A program made the position numbers and the translations under genes. Below the pieces are notes generated by a model. It was not told where the DNA came from. It ran no database searches and saw only the letters and a program-made list of their open reading frames with translations. From positions 62,001 through 126,000 of the forward strand of contig CAVSMB010000025.1 in NCBI GenBank assembly GCA_963728925.1: a stretch of DNA of 64,000 nt, in the 5' to 3' direction. Source of the stretch: JBBPZA01 sp963728925 (GTDB lineage Bacteria; Actinomycetota; Thermoleophilia; Solirubrobacterales; Solirubrobacteraceae). Shown in pieces: positions 9,005 through 16,121 of the stretch. How positions within the stretch are numbered: the first letter of the stretch is position 1; each line of letters opens with the position of its first letter.

Positions 9005-10170
9005 CTGGACTGCCGCCGCGAGATAAACGATGAGAATGTCCTCTGAGAACGCGCGCATTCTAGAAGCGCTTAAAGACAGAGACGGTCAACCACTCCGCGC
9101 TGAGCGCTAGCGTGTAAACGACGACACGCTAGATGAGGACCCCAGAAGCTGATCGACATACAACGCCTCGACATACTCCCGAGAACTGCACAGATCGGGG
9201 TCGTTCGTGATCGCCTGCCCTATAGCCGCGGTGTAAGAGCGAAGTGACAGTGAATAGAAGCTGCGCAACGACTCGATAACTTTGGAATAAGTGAGACTCG
9301 ATCCGCTGTCGGCCACCGCACCCACGCGCGCACTCCCAAATTAAACCACCTATTATGCTGAGCCTCGTCGCCTCAACCAAACGGAATCAGCGAGCGACAG
9401 TGACACGCCGATGAACTACACCTCGGAGCTGAGCACCGCGACACTTCTCTCTTCTTTCACGAAATGCCGCGCCTCCCAACGGCCTTCAAGTTCTCCGCGA
9501 GATCGTCCGATCCCGGGCCGGGCGAGACTGACAGGACGCCGCTCGAGCTCGACCATACGCGTACACGCCTACCACTCGCCTCGACCGCGCGCACAAGACA
9601 GAGACCCTAGAGGGCGCAGCGGATCGGCGACATGCCGCGCAGCTCCCCGGGGCGCGTCAGAATCCGGATGTGCAGAATGTCCGCCGTCGTGTGAACGTCC
9701 TGGTGACCGTTAATTTGACCGTGTAGAGCGATACACCACCGACCAGCTCGACGCCGATCGTGCACCCGGAAGCACGCCGAGCTATGACACCCTCCCGGCG
9801 TCGTCGCGGTACTTGCCCAAAAAACTTTCGCTCTGCGCGGCGAGCGCGTAGGTGATCGTCCCGAGCAGGTTCGCTTGCGACACGGCCGGGGCGAGCCGGT
9901 CGAGCAGATCGGCGAGGCCGCCGGTGGTCCGCTCGCGCGAGCCGTCTGGCAGCTTGCGATACGCGACGAACGGCATTGACCCCACTCGTCGGAGAGGCGA
10001 CGGATCGCGGCGAACACTTCGAGAAGACCGATCGCCGCGCGCTCAGAGATCGCTGGGCCGCTGTCGGTGTCGCCGAAGAACGTCGCAGAGACGGTGCTCC
10101 GTAGAGCTTCGCTCCTCACCGCGCGAGGGCGCAACGGCGACCTCCTCGTCGCGGCGACGTCGTGCGCTGA
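9005..10170 (-). pseudogene. HK97-type phage portal protein, decayed
   Basis: Segments on the minus strand follow the portal order: ATFFGDTDSGPAISERAAIG with LLEVFAAIRRLSDEW (about 9985-10085), then SMPFVAYRKLPDGSRERTTG with GLADLLDRLAPAV (about 9880-9980). Next come FLGKYRDDAGRVS, TTADILHIRILTRPGELRGM with SPIRCAL (about 9610-9690), and SLTYSKVIESLRSFYSLSLR with PYTAAIGQA-like sequence (about 9215-9310). The ADILHIR..L.G.SPIR phrase and the SLTYS..E.....SLRP(Y/W) phrase are diagnostic of HK97 portals. Frameshifts and stops separate the segments. Confidence 0.7.
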
Positions 10171-10290
10171 GCTAACCTTGCATCGCCAGATTTTCGCGCG
10201 CCAGGAGAGCCGCTCTGCAATCCGTCTTGGACCGTGGACCCCCGACAACTCGGATCCAAGACCGGGGGTGGGGCGCGCTATGATCGGTCT

Positions 10291-11624
10291 GTGTTCACCC
10301 CGGGCGCCCGTGGATTCCCAGCCTTCGCGAAGGCTGTCGGCCTCGACCTCAGCCATTCCAGAGGCGCATCGCGAAGCTCGTGCTCACCTCGCCCGAAAGC
10401 CTCGTGCTCCTGCCGCGCGGGGCAGGCAAGTCCATGCTCCTCGCCGCCGTCTCGTGCACCACCTACTCACCGAGCCGCGAGCGAGTGTGTACGTCGCTGC
10501 TGCGTCCCGCGAGCAGGCCACCGTCGTCTTCGCCTACGCGAAGGCGATGGCGCAGCTCCGGCGGTCGCAGACCAGCTCCTAGTCCGCCACCTGGAACTCA
10601 GGGCGCGCGACGGCGGGCGACTGACGGTGCTCGCCAGCGACGCAAGGCTCCTCCACGGGCTGACCCCTTCGCTCGTAGTCGTTGACGAGCTGCACGCCCA
10701 CAAGTCCGCGGAGGTATACATCGCTCTGCGCACGCGATGCTGAAACGGCCCGGGTCGAGGATGGCGACGATCAGCACCGCGATAGCGGCGCAGAAAGCCC
10801 GCTGGGGGTCCTCCGTGCGCGGTGCCTTGCTCTGCCCTCGGTGAAGCGTCGCGGCGCGCTCACGGAGGCGCACGGGCCGCAGCTCGCGATGCTGGCGTGG
10901 GAGGTCGGCGACGACGAGGAGCCGGACGCGCCGGCAGCGAAGCGGGCGAACCCGCGAGCTGGTTGACCGTCGCCGCGCTCGCAGCTCAGCGCGACGCGCT
11001 ACCCGAAGCGGCATGGCGGAGATACACTGCAACCAGTGACTCGCGGTCGAGTAGACCGTGTTCGCCGCCGGCGCGTGGCAGGCCTGCAAGGGCGAACCGG
11101 TGTTCGAGGATGGCTGCGAGATCGTCGTCGCGGTCGATGCGTCGAAGGGCGCGAGCGACGCCGCGGTCGCATAGATCTGCGAGCACGACGGGCGGTTGCA
11201 GCTCGCCGTCGAGATTGTCGAGGGGACCGGCTCGGAGGAGGCGCTCGACCAGATCGTCGGCGAGCTTGCCCTTCGCTACCGAATCTGTGAAGTGGCGGCG
11301 GACCCGTGGCATGTGGCAGGCCTCCTCACCGAACGGTGGGAGCAGCGAGGCCTCACTGTGAGCGAGTTCCCGCAGTACGACTAGCGCGTCGTCCCGGCGA
11401 CAGCTCGCCTCGTCGAGCGCGTCAATGAGGGCGGCCTCGTCCACCCAGGCGACGAGCAGCTTGACGCTCACGTCGAGGGCGCGATGATGCGCGACACCCG
11501 CCGCGGGCCGCGCCTGGACAAGCGCCACGGGCGGAACAACGACGGCCTGGTCGCCGCGATGATGGCGATCGACCGACTGGAGCACAAGCCGCTCGAGATG
11601 CGCTTCCTCGGGTGGATCGGCTAG
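10291..11624 (+). pseudogene. Phage terminase large subunit (TerL), decayed
   Basis: A possible GTG start at 10291 leads into FPAFAKAVGLDL, then after shifts the ATPase domain. Walker A is VLLPRGAGKSMLLAAVS (about 10410-10460), followed by SVYVAAASREQATVVFAYAK; Walker B is PSLVVVDELHAH (about 10660-10700). The nuclease domain includes EIVVAVDASKGASDAAVA (about 11118-11171), VAADPWHVAGLLTERWEQRG and a conserved C-terminal block ending NNDGLVAAMMAIDR. In-frame stops lie at 11037 (TGA, at the usual Trp of NQW), 11052, 11172 and 11382 (all TAG), plus several frameshifts in the first half. It is clearly non-functional as written. It is on the opposite strand to portal and capsid. Confidence 0.8.
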
Positions 11625-11678
11625 GATCTGTCGACAGCGTCGACCGACCGGGCCTCACGACGTATAACGTCGCCCGGT

Positions 11679-12049
11679 GACTCTTGGCACCTGGGCTCTC
11701 GTCGCCATCGGCGCCGCGGCGATCTCATACGTCGTCGCGCTGGTGATAACGATGGTCCAGGAGGAGACGCGCTCGCGGCGGTCCTGCTCTTCGCCGCCTT
11801 CTTCCTCTTCTGGGGCGGCGTGCTTACCGGCGGCGCCTACATCGTGTCGAACACCGACTGGAGTAGCACCGACTCGGGGTCCCGGCGTCAGGAAGTAACT
11901 GCGCGCCCTCCTACCCGACTTCTGCATTCCGGCCGACGCTGGCGACCTGGACTGCAAGGACGTTGACGGATCCGACTTCACGGTCCAGGGCAGCGATCCC
12001 TACGGGCTCGACCGAGACGGCGATGGCGTCGGCTGCGAGAGCTACTAGA
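11679..12049 (+). pseudogene. Membrane protein with C-terminal Excalibur-like calcium-binding motif, frameshifted
   Basis: A GTG at 11679 opens VTLGTWALVAIGAAAISYVV and ALVITMVQEE. After a shift near 11770 a second membrane segment, AVLLFAAFFLFWGGVLTGG, is readable. After another shift the C-terminus gives DFCIPADAGDLDCKDVDGSD then LDRDGDGVGCESY ending at TAG 12047-12049. The DxDGDGxGCE motif with the upstream cysteine is the Excalibur domain, seen in secreted and phage-associated actinobacterial proteins. It follows the terminase remnant on the same strand. Confidence 0.5.
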
Positions 12050-12164
12050 CGCGGCGAGCGCGAGCGGAGAGGATGGCGCAGCGTGAGTACTGAGGCGGTC
12101 ATCGCTTGGACCATCGGGCTCGTCATCGTGGCAGGCGTGACGGCCGGGTTCTGGTTGAATAGTC

Positions 12165-12386
12165 ATGTGGATTCCCATGCTGGTCATAGGCCGCATCCAA
12201 GACGAGGAAGCGGCGTTCAACTTGGTCTCGACCATCGCGATGATCGTCGCCGCCGCGGTCGTGTTCCTCGTCGGCCTACTCGCGATCGGCCTTCCCTGGT
12301 ATGCCGCTGCGATCGCCGGGGTGCTCGTCGGCGTGACGAGCTATGCACGGCCCAACCCGGCGCACCCGAGCGAAGCTGATTACTGA
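12165..12386 (+). CDS. Small membrane protein of the element
   Basis: The 73-residue frame from the ATG at 12165 has two hydrophobic segments (STIAMIVAAAVVFLVGLL and WYAAAIAGVLVGVTSY) and ends NPAHPSEADY. Just upstream, from a GTG at 12084, another frame reads STEAVIAWTIGLVIVAGVTA GFWLN, so the original protein may have begun there and been shifted near 12160. No family is recognised; a holin-like role is conceivable but unsupported. Confidence 0.4.
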   Translation: MWIPMLVIGRIQDEEAAFNLVSTIAMIVAAAVVFLVGLLAIGLPWYAAAIAGVLVGVTSYARPNPAHPSEADY

Positions 12387-12665
12387 GCGCACTCGCGCGC
12401 CGCCGTGGTGCGCTGGCGGGGCGCCCACGAAAACTCTGCAGGCAGTCGTCCTGCGACATCAGACCTACTTCGGTGAGTAAGGGCGTGTCGCGGTGCTCGG
12501 CGGGCTGATCTGACCGTCAGTCGTGAGGATCAGCCGTGCTTGGGGTGGTGAATGGGCCGCGCGGCGCGGCGATTGGCCGGGGGTGTGGTCGATCTGGCCG
12601 GTTTGCGGGGTCGCCGAGCTGGGCGGTGCGGCGAGCGGTCGACGTCGGCGGGGGCTGGCCGGGGG
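12387..12665. other. Intergenic DNA flanking the IS transposase
   Basis: No gene is supported. It should contain the left end of the insertion sequence. I looked for inverted copies shared with the DNA beyond 14132 and found no convincing terminal repeat by eye, so the IS ends stay undefined. Confidence 0.4.
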
Positions 12666-14132
12666 TTAGGGTGGCGGCAGCGCGTAGACGGCGTCGAGGG
12701 TGGCCTGGAAGACGTCGGCGTGGCGGAAGCCTTCGGGCAGACGCAGGATCGTGCGCCGCGCGCTGCGGATGATGCGGCCGGGCACGCAGAAGAGGATCCG
12801 GCGCAGCGTGGCGGCGGCGCGGCGCAGCGGCGCGTCGTCGGGTGCCTTGCCCGACGCGCCGGCGGCGGGGCACAGGTCGCAGCAGAATGCGGTGAGGTTG
12901 AGCGCGAGCAGCGCGCAGGTCAGCCAGACGCGGTTGGCGTGCTGGTCGCCGGAGGGCAGGTGCCGCAGCGCTTGGCCGAGCTTTGCTTCCTTCAGGCGCT
13001 CTTCGATCTGGGCACGGTGGCGGTGGAAGTGCTCGACCCAGCCGGTCGGCTGGTGTGGGATGTCGGTCAGGATGAAGCTGTAGCCGAAGACCGACGCGAC
13101 CTCGCCGTCGAGCGCGAGCTGTAGCTGCTCGGGGTGGATCGTCTTGCGCCGCCGGGCGGTCAGGCTGCCGTCGGCGATCTTCTGGGCGCTGAACGGGACG
13201 CGGCGGACGATCAGCCGCAGCGGCTCGTGGCGCCAGCCGGTCGGCGTGTAGGTCGTCTCGGCGACCTGCGCGCCGGGCATCTCGAGCGCGTCGACCCAGG
13301 CGTCCTCGGCGATCTGGCCGAGCGCCTTCCACATCGCCTGGTTGCGCGGCACCGACACGGTGAAGCACGCGCGCTGCTGGCGTAGCGCCTCGAGCAGCTC
13401 GCTGGCGTAGTAGGCCGAGTCGATGCGCATCGTCACCGGCCCGTGCCCAGCCGGCAGCAGCGCGATCGCGCGCCGCGCGATCTTGGCGCACTCGGCGCCG
13501 CAGAGCTTCTCGCGGTTGCCGCCGACCAGCTCGCTCGTCAGCGCGCGGCCCCGCTGGGCCCAGAACGCGACGTGCGGCGCGTAGCTCATGCAACCGTGCC
13601 GGCTGCGCGCGGCGCCCTGCTTACGAGCGCCGTAGACGGTCACCTGCGTGGCATCCAGATCGATCGTCACCGGCTCGCCCGGATCGCGCCGCAACGCCTT
13701 GTCCAGGCGCTGCCCGGCCCTGGCCAGCGCGCGCTCGATCCGCTGCACGTGACAGCGCCGGAAGCGCTTGGCGTTCTGCAACGCGGCGGGCGCCGACGGC
13801 GTGCCCGCGACCGCCCGCAGCCGGGCGCCGGCGCCGTCGGCGCGCACGTCCTCGACGTGATCGAAGAACGACCCGCCGACCAGCTCGCACTCGGCCAGCG
13901 ACACCACCAGCTCGCCCGGTGACAGGCCGCGCCGGCGGAGCTTGACCGGCCGCGCGCGGCGCTCAACCGCCAGCTCGGCGTCGATCAGCTCGGCCACCCG
14001 CAGGCGCCGGGACAGCTCACCCGACACGGCCAGGCCAGCGTACGGGGTGAGCGTCGGATCGTCGGCTCGCACCAGGATCCGTCCGGGCCGCCTGTCACCG
14101 TCAACAGACATCACCCGCTGGGTGACCTCCAT
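12666..14132 (-). CDS. IS1380-family DDE transposase
   Basis: The 488-residue product is full length and uninterrupted, unlike most of the element around it. The first catalytic region is VTIDLDATQVTVYGARKQGA, the second VTMRIDSAYYASELLEAL, and the C-terminal part contains GWVEHFHRHRAQIEERLKEA followed by the KLGQALRHLPSG stretch. This is the typical IS1380 arrangement, with DDE residues and a YxHR..IEERLKE-like block. The ATG at 14132 has no strong ribosome-binding site. Its intact state suggests a later insertion into an already integrated element. Confidence 0.85.
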   Translation of the reverse strand: MEVTQRVMSVDGDRRPGRILVRADDPTLTPYAGLAVSGELSRRLRVAELIDAELAVERRARPVKLRRRGLSPGELVVSLAECELVGGSFFDHVEDVRADGAGARLRAVAGTPSAPAALQNAKRFRRCHVQRIERALARAGQRLDKALRRDPGEPVTIDLDATQVTVYGARKQGAARSRHGCMSYAPHVAFWAQRGRALTSELVGGNREKLCGAECAKIARRAIALLPAGHGPVTMRIDSAYYASELLEALRQQRACFTVSVPRNQAMWKALGQIAEDAWVDALEMPGAQVAETTYTPTGWRHEPLRLIVRRVPFSAQKIADGSLTARRRKTIHPEQLQLALDGEVASVFGYSFILTDIPHQPTGWVEHFHRHRAQIEERLKEAKLGQALRHLPSGDQHANRVWLTCALLALNLTAFCCDLCPAAGASGKAPDDAPLRRAAATLRRILFCVPGRIIRSARRTILRLPEGFRHADVFQATLDAVYALPPP

Positions 14133-14186
14133 TCACACCCGATGGCCGGACCCATCAACCGCCATGATCCCGGCTCAGCCGGACGG

Positions 14187-14212
14187 AAAGGCCCCGCGTT
14201 TGCGGGGCCTTT
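14187..14212. terminator. Strong intrinsic terminator hairpin
   Basis: AAAGGCCCCGC at 14187-14197 pairs perfectly with GCGGGGCCTTT at 14202-14212 around a GTTT loop. The A and T runs make it effective in both directions. It lies between the right-arm minus-strand genes (ending at 14324) and the transposase start (14132), and would stop read-through from the right arm. Confidence 0.85.
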
Positions 14213-14323
14213 CTACTTCCTCACCAAGAGCGCGACGACCCGCCCGGACCGCCACCACGAGCAGCGCTACTCACTGATGTAGGTCAGAAGGTCGCGGCCC
14301 CCCTGCGCGCTGGGCGCTGAGCG

Positions 14324-14575
14324 CTAGCAAGCACCGTCCTTGGCGGGCCTGATCTTGTCCCACGCGACGAGCGTTGGTAAGTCGTCGTCGTGATCGTCGT
14401 ACCTGATCCAGTGGCCTTGGTGGTCATAGCCCTTGCCCTCGTTCGCGCCGGGCTCGTCGAAGTGCACGAGGTCCTCCGGCCCGCCGTGCTGGACGTAGGT
14501 CGCGAGCACCAACCCTCCGACCTGCGGATCGGCGTGCGGAACGCACACCTTGTCACCGGGCTTGAACTCGGTCAT
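14324..14575 (-). CDS. Small acidic right-arm protein, unknown function
   Basis: The 83-residue product starts at ATG 14575 with MTEFKPGDKVCVPHADPQVG and contains a histidine/aspartate-rich stretch (RYDDHDDDLPTLVAWDKIR). The N-terminal FKPGDKVCVPH suggests a small SH3-like beta barrel, often found in phage or nucleic-acid-binding proteins; this is only a resemblance. It is intact and lies upstream of the terminator at 14187. It follows the ORF at 14604-14807 by 28 bp on the same strand, consistent with one transcript. Confidence 0.6.
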   Translation of the reverse strand: MTEFKPGDKVCVPHADPQVGGLVLATYVQHGGPEDLVHFDEPGANEGKGYDHQGHWIRYDDHDDDLPTLVAWDKIRPAKDGAC

Positions 14576-14603
14576 GTCGTCGAGCCTACTGGCGCGTGCG
14601 GTC

Positions 14604-14807
14604 CTAGGTGTACCGGGCCTCGTCGCTGTCGCGCTCGCCGAGCGCCTCGCGGGTCATGCGTCCAGCGAGTTGGCGGAGGCTGTGCGCTACGCGGAGCGGT
14701 GAGGCGCGCGGATGCTCCACGGTCAGGTCGCGCGTTCGGGCCTCTTGGTAGACGGAGCCTGTGTTTCCGCAGCGGCCGAGTCGCGCATCTAGCACTGGGC
14801 CACTCAA
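14604..14807 (-). CDS. Small right-arm ORF, unknown function
   Basis: A 67-residue frame from the ATG at 14807 reads MSGPVLDARLGRCGNTGSVY and ends LGERDSDEARYT, basic and helical in the second half. No ribosome-binding site is evident and no family is recognised. Position between two likely genes of the same strand is the main support. It lies just downstream of the palindrome array in transcription order. Confidence 0.4.
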   Translation of the reverse strand: MSGPVLDARLGRCGNTGSVYQEARTRDLTVEHPRASPLRVAHSLRQLAGRMTREALGERDSDEARYT

Positions 14808-14882
14808 AAAGCGCGGCGGTTGTCAAGCGTCTGGACGGATGTTGCAGGGACTTGCCGTCCTTGCCGGTTACGCGGTCCGAGG

Positions 14883-15119
14883 TGTGGACAGTGTCCACAA
14901 CTGCGTCACATGTCGCAGTTGTCCCGGATGGGACAATCCCTGATCGCGTGACCGGTCTGGACGGCCTCGCAGGTGCGGAACCATTCCGCACGTGTTGCGG
15001 CTGCAACACCTGATCGCAGGTTCAACACATGTTGAACGTGAGTCGCATGACTCAGGTGTCCGGGTCTGGACACCTGATCGCAGGTTCGGACCATTCCGAA
15101 CGTTCAACACATGTTGAAC
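14883..15119. repeat. Dense array of different short palindromes with a recurring CTGATCGCAG spacer
   Basis: Ten inverted repeats fill about 240 bp. They are 14883-14899 (TGTGGACA arms), 14897-14922 (ACAACTGCG), 14919-14936 (TTGTCCC), 14973-14991 (GTGCGGAA) and 14992-15009 (GTGTTGC). Then 15020-15037 (GTTCAACA), 15039-15054 (TGAGTC), 15052-15077 (TCAGGTGTCC), 15084-15101 (GTTCGGA) and 15102-15119 (GTTCAACA again). GACCGGTC at 14950-14957 is a further perfect palindrome. Loops are 1-8 bases. CTGATCGCAG recurs at 15010-15019 and 15074-15083, and CTGATCGC at 14940-14947. Stems differ in sequence but keep perfect pairing. The last palindrome forms the 3' end of the ORF at 15104-15304. Confidence 0.85.
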
Positions 15120-15304
15120 CTGACCGCCGTGACCTCGTCAGCCTTCGGTGCGAGGCGGGGTGCTGCCAGCTCCCGGATGCTGGGGTGCAGCTCGCCCTTG
15201 CAGTACAGCGTCCAGCAGCGGTGGTCTAGGTGCAGCCAAGCATCGTGCGCTCGGACGTAACGGCGGTCGCATCGGACGCAGCGGTCAACGGTTGCGGTCT
15301 GCAT
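15104..15304 (-). CDS. Small zinc-finger protein of the right arm
   Basis: The 66-residue product begins MQTATVDRCVRCDRRYVRAH and contains DHRCWTLYCKGELH, giving CxxC and C(x5)C pairs that could bind zinc. It starts inside the end of the previous gene (15285-15719), overlapping by 20 bp, so translation is probably coupled. Its last codons and stop are made by the palindrome GTTCAACACATGTTGAAC. Small CxxC proteins of this kind are frequent in actinobacterial phages; the role is unknown. Confidence 0.6.
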   Translation of the reverse strand: MQTATVDRCVRCDRRYVRAHDAWLHLDHRCWTLYCKGELHPSIRELAAPRLAPKADEVTAVRFNMC

Positions 15305-15719
15305 CGCGCTTCGCCTTGCGCTTCGCGTAGTCCTTGCGCTGCTTCGCGTTGCGCCGCTCGCGCCACTCCGGGTCCAACCGGAGGCGTGCGCGACGCTTGG
15401 TGTTGTGGGCGTCGCGCCACTCCGGGTCCGCGTACTGGGCGCGCTTCGCTGCCGCGTCCCGCTCACGCTCACGCTCGACGTTGTCGTCACGCCACGCCCG
15501 CTTATAGGCGTTGACGCGGTCACGCCACTCCGGGTCCGAGCTGCGGAGCTGGCGGCGACGCTGGCGGGCGCGCTCGTTCCGGCACGGGCGGCACCACCCG
15601 CCGCTCCAGCCGCGGTATGCCCACCGAGCGGCGGGGCTGTACGCATCGGGCGGCAGCCACGACCGGCAGGCCGGGCAACGCTGCCAGTCGTGCGGCAGGT
15701 GAGCGGGCGGGGCGGTCAT
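15285..15719 (-). CDS. Basic CxxC protein with repeated DPEWR motifs, unknown function
   Basis: The 144-residue product starts at ATG 15719, overlapping the HNH stop in ATGA, so the two genes are translationally coupled. It has an N-terminal zinc-binding stretch (RCPACRSWLPPDAYSP ... WCRPCRNERARQ). A basic C-terminal half follows, with three DPEWR repeats (SSDPEWRDRVNAYKRAWRDD, YADPEWRDAHNTKRRARL, LDPEWRERRNAKQRKDYA). Such proteins near HNH genes in actinobacterial phages are usually annotated only as hypothetical or HNH-like; a nucleic-acid role is inferred from charge and fingers. Confidence 0.7.
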   Translation of the reverse strand: MTAPPAHLPHDWQRCPACRSWLPPDAYSPAARWAYRGWSGGWCRPCRNERARQRRRQLRSSDPEWRDRVNAYKRAWRDDNVERERERDAAAKRAQYADPEWRDAHNTKRRARLRLDPEWRERRNAKQRKDYAKRKAKRDADRNR

Positions 15720-16006
15720 CGCTTCGCCCAGCTCTCGACGACGAGGTGGCAGGCGCGGCAGACCGGTCTCGCTTGCTCGACGTCTTCCGCCGCCTCCGGG
15801 TGGTGACGGACGGGGAGGAGGTGGTGCGCTTCCAGCGGGACGCCGGTCGCGCCGCACCGCGCGCACTGCTCGCCCCACCGTGCGAGCACGGCACGCCGGA
15901 ACGTCTGGTCGTTGCGCCGGCCCGGCGTCTTCCTGCTGGGCTGGCACGAGCGGCAGTAACTTCGCCCTCGCACGAGCGCGCCGCAGCGGATGCACGGTCT
16001 GTACAC
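15716..16006 (-). CDS. HNH endonuclease
   Basis: The 96-residue product shows the HNH fold: CARCGATGVPLEAHHLLPV (ββα metal site with the HH pair) and the closing RPVCRACHLVV, plus an N-terminal zinc finger (CIRCGALVRGRSYCRSC). The only plausible start in the element is GTG 16006. The frame stays open upstream and runs through the right attachment site into the interrupted GMC gene, so a host-element fusion of 831 codons is formally encoded. Phage HNH proteins often assist DNA packaging; here the terminase is decayed, so the current role is unclear. Confidence 0.8.
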   Translation of the reverse strand: MYRPCIRCGALVRGRSYCRSCQPSRKTPGRRNDQTFRRAVLARWGEQCARCGATGVPLEAHHLLPVRHHPEAAEDVEQARPVCRACHLVVESWAKR

Positions 16007-16110
16007 GCGCTGAAGTGTGACGGGGCCGCCGGTTGCGAAGTTGACGCCGTCGGCAACTTCGGTTACTCGAGCCTCGGCGGCACGTCCTTCCCCCGTTACG
16101 TTTTCGTTCC

Positions 16111-16121
16111 CCCACGTCTCC
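16111..16121. repeat. Right attachment-site core of the integrated element
   Basis: Second copy of CCCACGTCTCC, matching 3093-3103. Host GMC codons resume directly at 16122. The element side carries TTTCGTTCCCCC (16102-16113), the inverted partner of GGGGGAACGAAA at 3107-3118, which would flank the core in the circular form. Confidence 0.9.

Larger units (their letters stand above)
3104..16110. mobile_element. Integrated 13.0 kb phage-like element inside a GMC oxidoreductase gene
   Basis: The boundaries are set by the 11-bp duplicated core and by reading-frame restoration of the host gene (2037 bp, 679 codons with stop, after removal). Contents from left: large serine recombinase (broken), two small minus-strand genes, a palindrome operator array and decayed minus-strand phage genes including capsid and portal. 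Then come a plus-strand terminase large subunit (broken), small membrane and Excalibur ORFs, an IS1380-type transposase, and an intact minus-strand right arm ending in an HNH gene. No lysis or tail genes were recognised. It looks like a defective prophage or a capsid-gene-carrying phage satellite. The middle is much more decayed than the ends. Confidence 0.9.

Noticed and set aside
12480..14180. Precise IS1380 ends and target duplication
   Set aside because: No convincing matching inverted ends were found by eye on the two sides, so only the transposase gene is annotated.
14868..15110. Cysteine- and arginine-rich minus-strand frames through the palindrome array
   Set aside because: They arise from the repeated palindromes and spacers; no ribosome-binding site or known domain, and the annotated zinc-finger gene ends at 15104.
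14883..15119. CRISPR array
   Set aside because: The repeats are different palindromes with a short common spacer, the reverse of CRISPR structure, and no cas genes are nearby.
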